This document shows positions 35,826 through 43,806 of a stretch of 64,000 bases of DNA, in pieces; position 1 is the first letter of the stretch, and the number at the start of each line of letters is the position of its first letter. Source of the DNA: DASWUZ01 sp036401375 (GTDB lineage: Bacteria; Acidobacteriota; Terriglobia; Terriglobales; Acidobacteriaceae); contig DASWVB010000038.1 of assembly GCA_036401375.1 (NCBI GenBank), positions 1 through 64,000 of the forward strand. Reading direction: 5' to 3'. The position numbers and the translations under genes were made by a program. The notes below the pieces were generated by a model. It searched no databases. It saw only the letters and a program-made list of their open reading frames with translations, and was not told the DNA's origin.

Positions 35826-37301
35826 TTGTCAGACCTTGTAGGAGACGTGGTGGGGAACGAAGTGGCAGGACCAGGGGTAGAGGCTCGATCTGCCCCTCCG
35901 CTCTGCGTAGACCTTGATGGCACACTGGTAAAGTCCGATACCCTCCACGATTCGATGCTGGTGCTGATCCGCAGCCACCCCCGGAAACTGGTTATGCTTC
36001 CGACGTGGCTCACGGGCGGCAAGGCTATGTTCAAGCAGCACGTCACCTCGGTCGTGTCCCTCGATGTTGCCCACCTGCCCTATAACCTCGAGCTTCTGGA
36101 ATATCTGCGTGCGGAACACGCTGCCGGGCGCCGCATCTACCTCGCCACAGGTGCGGACGGCAGACTCGCTCACCGGGTCGCCGAGTACCTTGGCATCTTT
36201 AACGGCGTGCTGGCCAGCGATGGTCGAACAAACTTGACCGGCAACCATAAGCTGACCGACATCGAGGCCCGCTTTGGCGCCTTCGACTATATCGGGAACG
36301 CTCCGCCAGACCTGCCTCTGTTGCGCCGAGCCGGCAGTGCCATGGTCGCCAATCCTGACCGCCGTCTCAGGGCGCAGCTTCGCTCCGGCCGAGTGCCCAT
36401 CGAGCGCCAGTTCAACGATCGCCGTCCGACGCTCAAGGTGCTCGCCAAGGCCATTCGAGTACACCAGTGGGCCAAAAACGTCCTTATCTTTCTACCCCTG
36501 CTGCTGGCTCATTCGCTTCAGGCCGGACCCCTGCTGCGCTGTGTGCTGGCCTTCGCCTGCTTCAGCGCATGCGCGTCGGCCACCTATATCGTGAACGACC
36601 TGCTCGACCTCGAAGCCGATCGCCGTCACCCCAAGAAGCGCAATCGTGCGTTTGCCTCGGGCGATCTGTCGGCCGCCGCAGGGGTCGTGCTCGCCGCCGT
36701 CCTGGTGATCCTTGCCTTCGTCGGTGCTCACTGGCTCTCTGCCGCGTTTTTCGGCTGGCTGGTGGTCTACGGCATCACAACCCTCGCCTACTCCCTGTTC
36801 CTCAAGCGCATTGCACTGGTGGATGTGCTCGTACTTTCGGGCCTTTACACCCTGCGACTTCTGGCCGGCGGTGCGGCTGCTCCCGTGCCTATCTCGCCCT
36901 GGCTCAGCGCGTTTTCGATCTTCCTCTTCCTCAGCCTCGCCATGGTCAAGCGCTTCAGTGAGCTGCACAACCTGCGCGAGGCTGGAGCGACTCCTCGCAA
37001 CGGCCGGGGCTATCTGCTTGCCGACATCGAACAGCTTCGCAGCTTCGGCACATCGAGCGCCTACGCCTCCGTCATCGTCTTTATCTTCTACGTAAGCGGC
37101 CGGGACGTAGTATCGCTCTATCGCCATCCCCAGCGCATGTGGCTGATGATTCCTCTGCTCATCTGGTGGTTGAATCGGGTCTGGCTACTCGCCTCCCGCG
37201 GGGAGTTGGACGAGGACCCGCTCATCTTCGCTCTCACAGACCGCGTCAGCCTGCTGCTCGGCGCACTGATGGCTGCTGTGGCCGCACTCGCCGCCATGTA
37301 A
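35826..37301 (+). CDS. HAD phosphatase-UbiA fusion (polyprenyl-phosphate phosphoribosyltransferase-like)
   Basis: 491 residues in two domains. Residues about 20-205 are a HAD-type phosphatase: motif I VDLDGTLVKSD with D29/D31, and a late IGNAPPDLPLL segment. Residues about 215-491 are a UbiA-type polytopic prenyltransferase with NDLLDLEADRRHPKKRNR (from N257), which follows the NDxxDxxxD-xHPxKxxR pattern of mycobacterial Rv3806c (decaprenyl-phosphate 5-phosphoribosyltransferase). Expected reaction: PRPP plus polyprenyl phosphate, with the HAD domain a candidate for removing the 5-phosphate (inferred). The TTG start at 35826 has AGGAG upstream. DprE1- and DprE2-like genes follow, giving a complete donor pathway. 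Confidence 0.85.
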   Translation: MSDLVGDVVGNEVAGPGVEARSAPPLCVDLDGTLVKSDTLHDSMLVLIRSHPRKLVMLPTWLTGGKAMFKQHVTSVVSLDVAHLPYNLELLEYLRAEHAAGRRIYLATGADGRLAHRVAEYLGIFNGVLASDGRTNLTGNHKLTDIEARFGAFDYIGNAPPDLPLLRRAGSAMVANPDRRLRAQLRSGRVPIERQFNDRRPTLKVLAKAIRVHQWAKNVLIFLPLLLAHSLQAGPLLRCVLAFACFSACASATYIVNDLLDLEADRRHPKKRNRAFASGDLSAAAGVVLAAVLVILAFVGAHWLSAAFFGWLVVYGITTLAYSLFLKRIALVDVLVLSGLYTLRLLAGGAAAPVPISPWLSAFSIFLFLSLAMVKRFSELHNLREAGATPRNGRGYLLADIEQLRSFGTSSAYASVIVFIFYVSGRDVVSLYRHPQRMWLMIPLLIWWLNRVWLLASRGELDEDPLIFALTDRVSLLLGALMAAVAALAAM

Positions 37302-37509
37302 CCCGCTTCCACTGCTGTTTGACCGTGTATAACACCGGATATAGTCCTGTCCCGTATCCGTCACCCTGAGGCAGGCTCGCGATCGCACCCTGACCACAAG
37401 GTCCCGCGGCTTGTCTTGCAATCAATAAAACTTGGCCGGCCCTCAAGGCGCCGGCGGAGCGAGAGGACCTGATGCAACAAATAGTGCGGGAGGAAAGAGG
37501 ATCCAAGGA

Positions 37510-38835
37510 ATGAGTGCGAAACCAGCGCGGCCAAAGTTCGAGTCATGGGGCCGCTATCCCACCCTCGCCGCCGACCTGATGCCGCTCAACTGGGCCGGGG
37601 ACTTTCCTCCCGCAAAGTCGCCCGGGACAAGCATGCTGCCCGTCGGCATGGGTCGCAGCTACGGCGACGTCTGCCTGCTCGAGCACGGAACCCTGCTCGA
37701 AGCGCGCGGCCTTGACCGGCTGCTCGACTTCAACGCGGCCACTGGCCTGCTGCGCTGCGAGGCTGGGGTCACCCTGGCCGAGATCCTAGACTTTGCCGTG
37801 CCCCGGGGTTGGTTTCTGCCCGTGACTCCAGGAACCAAGTATGTAACTGTCGGCGGCGCCATCGCCAATGACATCCATGGCAAAAACCATCACATCGCCG
37901 GCACCTTTGGCTGCCACGTCCCGCGCTTCGAACTGGTCCGCTCAGACGGTACTCACCTGCTATGCTCTGCGATTGAGAATCAGGAGTGGTACCAGGCCAC
38001 CATTGCGGGGTTGGGCCTCACCGGCCTGATTACCTGGGCTGAGATTCAGCTGCGGCCGATCGTCTCTCGCACCATCGACTACGACGGAACCAAGTTCATC
38101 GGCATCGATGAGTTCGTTGCGCTCTCGCGCGCGCTCAGCTCGGCCGAGTATACGGTTGCATGGATCGACTGCGTCTCGACGGGACGCAACTTCGCCCGCG
38201 GCATCTTCATGACGGGGGATCACTCGAAGCAGCCCGGACCGCTCAACAAATCTCCCGAACCGAAGCTCTCGCTACCCATCGATCTGCCTGACTTCCTGCT
38301 CAACAGCGCTACGGTTGGCATCTTCAACACGCTCTACTACAACAAGCAGCTCAGCAAGCATAAGGACGCCGTAGTCGACTATGAGCCATTCTTCTACCCG
38401 CTCGACTTCCTGCTGCATTGGAACCGCGGCTACGGCAAGGCAGGACTGCTGCAGTTCCAGTGCGTGCTGCCGGACGAGCCCGGCAATGAAGGCATTGTAA
38501 AGATACTGAAGGCGATCACCACCTCGGGTCTGGCCTCGTTCCTGGCCGTTATCAAGGTCTTCGGCGACGTCACCTCTCCGGGGATGATGTCCTTCCCGAA
38601 GCCCGGCATCACGCTCGCGCTCGACTTCCCGGTCCGCCCACAGGTGAGCTTCAGCCTGCTGGCCCGGCTGGCCGCCATTACACTCGAACATGGGGGGCGC
38701 ATGTACCCCGGGAAAGACGCGACCATGACACCCGCCGAGTTCCAAAGCTTCTATCCACAGTGGCAGCAGTTTGCTCGCTTCATCGACCCTGCCTTCAGCT
38801 CCGCCTTCTGGCAGCGGGTGACGAGCAATGGCTAA
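37510..38835 (+). CDS. dprE1: DprE1-like decaprenylphosphoryl-ribose oxidase
   Basis: 441 residues of the FAD-linked oxidase fold. The FAD domain shows LPVGMGRSYGDVCL, TPGTKYVTVGGAIANDIHGK and GLGLTGLITWAEI. The substrate part has YGKAGLLQFQCVLP and HGGRMYPGKDATMT, where Lys402 corresponds by eye to the catalytic-site Lys418 of the M. tuberculosis enzyme. It should oxidise C2 of polyprenylphosphoryl-ribose. The residue matching M. tuberculosis Cys387 (NICVDFP) is alanine here (TLALDFP, A370). The ATG at 37510 follows GAGGAAAGAGG-type leader sequence. It overlaps dprE2 by eight bases, so translation is probably coupled. Confidence 0.88.
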   Translation: MSAKPARPKFESWGRYPTLAADLMPLNWAGDFPPAKSPGTSMLPVGMGRSYGDVCLLEHGTLLEARGLDRLLDFNAATGLLRCEAGVTLAEILDFAVPRGWFLPVTPGTKYVTVGGAIANDIHGKNHHIAGTFGCHVPRFELVRSDGTHLLCSAIENQEWYQATIAGLGLTGLITWAEIQLRPIVSRTIDYDGTKFIGIDEFVALSRALSSAEYTVAWIDCVSTGRNFARGIFMTGDHSKQPGPLNKSPEPKLSLPIDLPDFLLNSATVGIFNTLYYNKQLSKHKDAVVDYEPFFYPLDFLLHWNRGYGKAGLLQFQCVLPDEPGNEGIVKILKAITTSGLASFLAVIKVFGDVTSPGMMSFPKPGITLALDFPVRPQVSFSLLARLAAITLEHGGRMYPGKDATMTPAEFQSFYPQWQQFARFIDPAFSSAFWQRVTSNG

Positions 38836-39586
38836 GGCCCTCGCGAACGCCCCGCGCGTCCTGGTACTCGGAGCGACCTCCGCCATTGCCATCGCCACCA
38901 TGCGACTGCTCGCTCCGGCCGGCGCACGCTTCTTCCTGGTCGGACGAAATCCGCAGAAGCTCGAGGTCGTCGCCCAGGACCTGCTCACCCGCGGAGCCGC
39001 CGACGTAGTCTGCGAGGCGCTCGACCTCGACGACACCGCCGCGCATCCCGCCCTGCTCGCCGCCGCCGCCGGCAGCCTGGGAACGATCACTATCGCCCTC
39101 ATCGCGCACGGGGTGAACGGCGACCAGGAGAAGGCCCAGCAAGACTACGGGGAGGCTGAGGCGATCCTCCGCACCAACCTTCTCTCGCCGGTCTCGCTCA
39201 TCACCTGGCTCGCGAACTACTTCGAATCGACCAAACAGGGGACCCTGGCGGTCATCTCCTCGGTGGCAGGGGATCGCGGACGCAAGAGCAACTACGTCTA
39301 CGGCGCATCGAAGGGCGCACTGAGCATCTTCCTCGACGGAGTACGAAATCGCATCGATCGCAGCGGCGCGCATGTGCTCACCATCCGCCCCGGCTTCGTC
39401 TCGACACCGATGACAGCGCATTTGCCGCAGGGGCCGCTCTTCGCCTCAGCCGACAAGGTCGGACGAGGCATCCTCAGCGCCATCGAGGGCCGCAAAGACA
39501 TCGTCTACCTCCCCGGCTTCTGGAGGCCGATCATGTTCATCATCCGCAGCGTGCCCGGCCGCATCTTCAAAGGCCTCAACCTCTAG
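38828..39586 (+). CDS. dprE2: DprE2-like short-chain reductase
   Basis: A 252-residue SDR. The cofactor loop is LVLGATSAIAIATM, the catalytic YxxxK reads YVYGASKGAL, and the serine is in VISSVAGDRG. It should reduce the 2-keto intermediate made by DprE1 to yield polyprenylphosphoryl-D-arabinofuranose. Membrane association is plausible from a C-terminal hydrophobic patch (FWRPIMFIIRSVPG), also seen in DprE2 proteins. The gene starts inside the end of dprE1 (ATGGCTAAG at 38828). No arabinosyltransferase gene is adjacent, so the acceptor is unknown. Confidence 0.87.
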   Translation: MAKALANAPRVLVLGATSAIAIATMRLLAPAGARFFLVGRNPQKLEVVAQDLLTRGAADVVCEALDLDDTAAHPALLAAAAGSLGTITIALIAHGVNGDQEKAQQDYGEAEAILRTNLLSPVSLITWLANYFESTKQGTLAVISSVAGDRGRKSNYVYGASKGALSIFLDGVRNRIDRSGAHVLTIRPGFVSTPMTAHLPQGPLFASADKVGRGILSAIEGRKDIVYLPGFWRPIMFIIRSVPGRIFKGLNL

Positions 39587-39640
39587 AGTAGGAGGCTGGA
39601 CTGCGGATTAGGGAATGCTTTGGACGCCACGTCGACGATA

Positions 39641-39658
39641 TGTACATTTAAATGTACA
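39641..39658. promoter_or_regulatory. TGTACA-type operator palindrome
   Basis: TGTACATTTAAATGTACA is a perfect 18-bp palindrome ending 21 bases before the antitoxin start. YefM/Phd-type antitoxins repress their own promoters through palindromes with TGTACA cores (known for yefM-yoeB of E. coli), so this is a strong candidate for an autoregulatory operator. It is markedly AT-rich in a GC-rich genome. Confidence 0.75.
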
Positions 39659-39679
39659 CTGGAGGCGGAGGATCGGATC

Positions 39680-40075
39680 ATGCCGACAAATCCCGCGATC
39701 GCCCAATCGCAATTGGCTCTCGAAGAAGACTTAGAAGAATCCAGCGTTACTGAACTGAGAAATGGGTTGCTACCCACGATCGAACGCATCCAGCAAAACC
39801 CCGCCCTGAGAGTGCTGATACGGAAGCACGGTAGGCCGAGGGCGGTACTGATGAGCGTCCAAACTTACAACTCGCTCAAACGTCTCGTCAGCGTGTTGGA
39901 CCATGCGGAAGCTTCAAGGAGCCGTGAAGAGCGGATCGAAGCCGCTATCCAACGTGTTCAAGCGGAAACCCTTGAACAGTCAGCGACTGCAGTAGAAGCG
40001 CAGATTGCTGCGGATGAGTCCCCCGTCGAGATTGCCGTCCGACCGAGACACCGCTTATTGAACGCGGTACGGTGA
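39680..40075 (+). CDS. Phd/YefM-like antitoxin, orphan
   Basis: A 131-residue protein. Residues about 20-75 match the Phd/YefM fold: TELRNGLLPTIERIQQNPALRV, then IRKHGRPRAVLMSVQTYNSLKRLV. The C-terminal half is a charged helix, longer than in typical 80-90-residue antitoxins, with EERIEAAIQRVQAE. The frame opens at 39620, but that would start upstream of the operator palindrome; the ATG at 39680 follows GGAGGCGGAGG and is preferred. No RelE/YoeB/Doc toxin is found on either side, and the next small frame is 230 bp away. It may be a solitary regulator or the remains of a toxin-antitoxin pair. Confidence 0.75.
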   Translation: MPTNPAIAQSQLALEEDLEESSVTELRNGLLPTIERIQQNPALRVLIRKHGRPRAVLMSVQTYNSLKRLVSVLDHAEASRSREERIEAAIQRVQAETLEQSATAVEAQIAADESPVEIAVRPRHRLLNAVR

Positions 40076-40306
40076 ACGGCTCTTTCTGGCTTCCTCAGCT
40101 AACGGCGAGGAGGGACTATCGGCAACGCGGCGTTTTGAGTCCCGCTGATTGATGCGCCCGGATTGGTGAGCGGAGGAAGATGGGACCATCCAGTGCTTCA
40201 TGAAGCCTGAGCAGATCAGTCATGCGACCTATCCGTCACTAGCAACTCGAATCGGATCATGAGAAACATCGATATCAGCTGTTAAGCTAAGGCGCCTTGC
40301 CGTGGA

Positions 40307-40591
40307 GTGACCTTGCTGATTGACCTGATCTTAGACTGCTACGTTGAGCTCCAGTTCTTTTGGTACGGAACATATCCCACGGCGCTGATCGACCAAATCG
40401 CCGCCCGGAAGGGTGCTATCTATAAAAGTCTAGGTCCTGATCTAGCAAGGCAAGGCTGGTTGTCGGGTTCAGCCGAGTTCAAAGTGGAGGGAAGACACTT
40501 CACGGTCCTGTTTGAGTCAGACCGCAGGCGAGATGATCCCTCCACAGACACTCGGTCTCTCTGGGTTTTACACATCGATGAACACTCTTGA
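40307..40591 (+). CDS. small hypothetical protein
   Basis: 94 residues from a GTG start at 40307 preceded by GTGGA. The first part is hydrophobic (LLIDLILDCYVELQFFWYG) and the rest is soluble with a beta-like segment (GRHFTVLFESDRRRDD). I do not recognise a family. Its end overlaps the start of the next small gene by 14 bases, so the two are probably translated together. It sits downstream of the orphan antitoxin but shows none of the sequence marks of a RelE, Doc or MazF toxin. Confidence 0.5.
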   Translation: MTLLIDLILDCYVELQFFWYGTYPTALIDQIAARKGAIYKSLGPDLARQGWLSGSAEFKVEGRHFTVLFESDRRRDDPSTDTRSLWVLHIDEHS

Positions 40592-40907
40592 GCACTCAAG
40601 CTGGACTGAGTGGGTCCCGCGCCTCAAGCTCTTTATTGAGGTGCTTAGCCCGGCATTCGGGCTAAGCGGGACCTGGCTGATGTCTCGCCGATATTCGAGG
40701 GAGTTCGGTAGAACCGTCCTATACGCTTTGCTCTACCCCGTTCTTTTTCTTTCCGGCCGAGGTGATCGCGTCAGGCTTTTCGTAAAGGCTAAGATCAACG
40801 CGAATCATGATCTCCCGGAATCCGTCACCGATATGGTGTTGGGCTTGAATCTCCTGTTCTGGTCGTTCTTCTTGCAACTCATCGCGCTCTGTTTAACCCG
40901 GACTTAA
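40578..40907 (+). CDS. small membrane hypothetical protein
   Basis: 109 residues beginning MNTLEHSSWTEWV. One or two hydrophobic segments are visible: LYALLYPVLFLSG around residues 50-65 and LGLNLLFWSFFLQLIALCL near the C-terminus. I chose the ATG at 40578, which overlaps the preceding gene's end, rather than the upstream ATG at 40512. No family is recognised. The overlap suggests that the two small proteins act together, but the sequence gives no hint of function. Confidence 0.5.
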   Translation: MNTLEHSSWTEWVPRLKLFIEVLSPAFGLSGTWLMSRRYSREFGRTVLYALLYPVLFLSGRGDRVRLFVKAKINANHDLPESVTDMVLGLNLLFWSFFLQLIALCLTRT

Positions 40908-40921
40908 GGGCCATCCTCCGG

Positions 40922-41908
40922 CTATTGCTGTTGCTGCTGGGCCTGCTGCAGAGCGAGCAGCGGCTCGGCTGGCGGCGGAGGCGCCTGCGCCTTCTCGACC
41001 AGCGTCGACCAGTCCTCCGGAATCGGCATGTCCTGGTCAAGCGCAGGAACCTGCTCCGATCCAGTCACCCTGACTGCTACGTAGAGTTCGCTGTCGGTGC
41101 GGCCGCGGTAGACACCCTTGGTTGGCGGCACATCGGCGTAGTCGCGCCCCAGAGCCGCGCGAATATGGCGATCGCTCGCGATCAGGCAGTTGGTCGGGTC
41201 AAAGCCCACCCATCCAAGCTGCGGCAGCAGCGCCTCGACCCAGGCGTGGGTCGCATCCGGTGTCGAACGATCATGGTCCTGACTGCGCCGATGCACATAC
41301 CCGCTTACGTAGCGGCAGGGGATGCCCAGTCCCCGCACCAGAGAGATCATGATGTGCGCGAAATCCTGGCAGACACCCTTGCGCGACACGATCGCCTCGT
41401 CGATTGGCGAGTCCGCGCGGGTGCTCTTCGGCACATATTCAAACCACTCGTAGACGCGGGTATTAAGCTCGTGCAGCAGCATCAGCGGATCGTCCCTCCG
41501 CGTCACCTGCAGCTCCCGGGCGAGCTCGATCAGTGCCGGGGACTGGGTTGCAAACTCGCTCGGCAGCAGCATCTCCCAGTAGTCGCCCTCGCTGACGATC
41601 TGGTCCAGCTCGCGCCACGCATCCGGCGCGAGGAAGAAAGGGATCGTCGGCAGCGGCTGCTGCTCGACCAGCGACTCGGCCACGATCACCAGCTGCGAAT
41701 GCTTGCCGGGTATGTCGAAGTGATGGATGTTGTTGCCGAGATGATCGCGATAGGAGAAGACGCGGCAGCGCGGGCTCACCGAAAGGGTAAACGTCAGGCA
41801 CCGCTGGTTGCTGTCGCTGCGCGGGTGCATGCGCATCTCCATCACGCTCTCGCTCACCGGCTCAGCGTATTGAAACTTGGTCAGGTGCCGTATGGAGTAG
41901 AAAATCAT
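40922..41908 (-). CDS. transglutaminase-like cysteine protease, locus 1
   Basis: 328 residues. An N-terminal beta domain (FYSIRHLTKFQYAEPVSESVM) is followed by a transglutaminase core with the Cys-His-Asp triad: RKGVCQDFAHIMISLVRGLG, then DATHAWVEALLPQLGWVGFDPTN. Family members occur in clusters with alpha-E and circularly permuted ATP-grasp proteins, which suggests peptide ligation plus proteolysis, but the product is uncharacterised. The C-terminus is Gln-rich (QQAQQQQQ). It starts 18 bases after the alpha-E gene. A second transglutaminase of this kind is at 62709. Confidence 0.87.
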   Translation of the reverse strand: MIFYSIRHLTKFQYAEPVSESVMEMRMHPRSDSNQRCLTFTLSVSPRCRVFSYRDHLGNNIHHFDIPGKHSQLVIVAESLVEQQPLPTIPFFLAPDAWRELDQIVSEGDYWEMLLPSEFATQSPALIELARELQVTRRDDPLMLLHELNTRVYEWFEYVPKSTRADSPIDEAIVSRKGVCQDFAHIMISLVRGLGIPCRYVSGYVHRRSQDHDRSTPDATHAWVEALLPQLGWVGFDPTNCLIASDRHIRAALGRDYADVPPTKGVYRGRTDSELYVAVRVTGSEQVPALDQDMPIPEDWSTLVEKAQAPPPPAEPLLALQQAQQQQQ

Positions 41909-41926
41909 CTTCGCTCGTCGACCTTC

Positions 41927-42889
41927 CTACAGCGCCAGTGCGGTCTGCACAGAATACTGGATGTAAACCTCGTAGATGAGGCGATGAATCTGGCTGCACT
42001 GCTCGATGATGCGCCGCAGGTAGAGGCCGGCATCGCGCTCGAGTATCTCCGAAATCTGCCCATAGTTCAGCGAGGCCTGCAGCCTGCCCGAGAGCCGCAT
42101 CAGCTCCTCGCCCGGCTGGCGATGGCTCTCCTGTTCGACGGCCTTGAGCGACTCCTGCAGGGCGTCGATCGAGTAGCGAATGGAGTGCGGGAAGTCCGGA
42201 TCGAGCAGCAGAAACTCAAGGATGCGCTCGTAGCTGAGGTCCGCGGTGTAGACCTTGCAGTACGCCTCGAACGCGATGCAGGTGCGCAGCAGACCGATCC
42301 ATTCCAGGTACTCGTAGCCGTCGATCTCGTCCTCATGCTCACCGGAGACGTCGCGGTGATAGAGCTCGAGCAGCGTCGCGCTTGACGAGGCGCGCTCGAT
42401 GAAGCGGCCGATCTGGAGAAACTGCCAGCCCTCCCCGTGGCTCAGCGTGGTGTCGGTGACCCCCTGGAAGAGGTGCAGTCCGTCGACCACAGCCGGCAGG
42501 AACTCGGCGACCAGGGTCTCCGACCGTGCCTGCGTCCGCGGCCGCGTGATCTCGTGGTAGAGGCGGTTGAGCCGCTGCCATTGTTCGGTCGAGATCTGTT
42601 CGCGCACCTGGCGCGCATTCTCGCGCGCCGCGATGATGCAGCCGGTGATCGAGGCTCCATTGCTCGCGTCGAAGCAGAGACAGTAGGCGAGCTCGTCCGC
42701 GTCCCCGTTCCAGGTCAGGTCCTTGGGGTTGCCGAGCGCCTCGAGCACGCGCAGCCAGCGCCGCTCCGTCGAGGTGCGGCTCTTGTCGAGCATCATGCCC
42801 ATGTTGATGTCGATCATGCGGACAGTGTGCTCCGCCCGCTCCAGATACCGGGCCGTCCAGTACAAGCTGTCTGCTACGCGTGAAAGCAT
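41927..42889 (-). CDS. alpha-E domain protein
   Basis: A 320-residue all-helical protein of the alpha-E family, recognised by its start MLSRVADSLYWTARYLERAEHT and the later charged helices (EQISTEQWQRLNRLYHEI). The family has no assigned activity but is nearly always encoded with ATP-grasp and transglutaminase genes. The transglutaminase is directly downstream; the ATP-grasp partner is on the same strand but 4.9 kb away, with unrelated genes between. Confidence 0.87.
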   Translation of the reverse strand: MLSRVADSLYWTARYLERAEHTVRMIDINMGMMLDKSRTSTERRWLRVLEALGNPKDLTWNGDADELAYCLCFDASNGASITGCIIAARENARQVREQISTEQWQRLNRLYHEITRPRTQARSETLVAEFLPAVVDGLHLFQGVTDTTLSHGEGWQFLQIGRFIERASSSATLLELYHRDVSGEHEDEIDGYEYLEWIGLLRTCIAFEAYCKVYTADLSYERILEFLLLDPDFPHSIRYSIDALQESLKAVEQESHRQPGEELMRLSGRLQASLNYGQISEILERDAGLYLRRIIEQCSQIHRLIYEVYIQYSVQTALAL

Positions 42890-42991
42890 CGATTCCTTGC
42901 CTCGTCCCGGATTCGTCCGACCAGTCGGGAGCCACCTAACGATTAACGCATATCTTTCCTTCGATACCAGACTAACTATAGGGGACGCACC

Positions 42992-43022
42992 GTTTGGACT
43001 GCAAAAGAGGCGCTGTCCAAAC
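42992..43022 (-). terminator. possible weak hairpin terminator
   Basis: Arms GTTTGGAC (42992-42999) and GTCCAAAC (43015-43022) with a 15-base loop begin at the stop codon of the leftward alpha/beta-hydrolase gene. No T-run follows, so termination would be weak or Rho-assisted. Confidence 0.3.
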
Positions 43023-43678
43023 TACAACGTCGCTGAGAACGATCGGAACGCCTCCACCACCAGCTTTGATAGCTCGGTGCGGTTCTTTTTGGTCATGAGT
43101 TCGTGGCCGGCGCTGGGGATGGGAAGGAGTTCCGTGCGGGCTGGGATTAGGTGCAGGGCGTTGGCTAGTTCGTCGATGGTGGCGAAGCCGTCGCGGGCGC
43201 CGTGGACAAAGAGCGCCGGGGTTTTCAGGTTGGGGAAGTGAGCGGTTCGTAGTTCGGTGGGGCGTTGCGGCGGGTGCAGCGGGTAGGAGAGCAGCAGGAG
43301 TTGATCTACCAGGCCGGGTTCAGCGGCACTGACTATCGAGGCTTGCCTTCCCCCGTAGGAATGGCCGCCCAGGAACACACGTCCCGAAGTCTGTTGCCGC
43401 ATGGACTTGACTGCCTCTCGGAGTCCCTGCTGATCGCGCTCCGCCGAGCCGCGTGGTGGCGGCCCGTGCGGTCGCGCCTGGCGGAAGGGGAGATCGTAGC
43501 GGAGGACGGTGACTCCCTCGGCGCAGAACGCTTCGGCAAGCGCGATCAGGAGTGGGGAGTCGCAGTTCGTGCCTGCTCCGTGGGTCAGGATGAGACAATC
43601 GCCGTTGGGGTTGGTTGGGCGGTGCAGGTGTCCTCCGGGTGGTATCTCGTCTGGCGATGAGGTTTGATCGGTGGTCAT
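43022..43678 (-). CDS. alpha/beta hydrolase (KANL3/Tex30-like)
   Basis: 218 residues. The oxyanion region is LILTHGAGTNCDSPLL, the nucleophile elbow is GGHSYGGRQAS, the acid is in FVHGARDGFAT and the catalytic histidine in PSAGHELMTK, so the triad is complete. It resembles the KANL3/Tex30-type dienelactone-hydrolase-like proteins, small soluble esterases of unknown substrate. It begins the stretch of unrelated genes between the alpha-E and ATP-grasp genes. The start ATG at 43678 is first in frame. A hairpin lies at its 3-prime end. Confidence 0.8.
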   Translation of the reverse strand: MTTDQTSSPDEIPPGGHLHRPTNPNGDCLILTHGAGTNCDSPLLIALAEAFCAEGVTVLRYDLPFRQARPHGPPPRGSAERDQQGLREAVKSMRQQTSGRVFLGGHSYGGRQASIVSAAEPGLVDQLLLLSYPLHPPQRPTELRTAHFPNLKTPALFVHGARDGFATIDELANALHLIPARTELLPIPSAGHELMTKKNRTELSKLVVEAFRSFSATL

Positions 43679-43806
43679 GGTGGGTCGATTATTGCAGGGG
43701 AGACAACTTCTCTCCTAAGTCAGGCGTTTCATCCTTGGAGCTTTGACTGGTCAAAAAGAGTTGGAGGGCGCACCTTGGCGGCAGCCTTAAGAGTTAGGGC
43801 TGTGAG

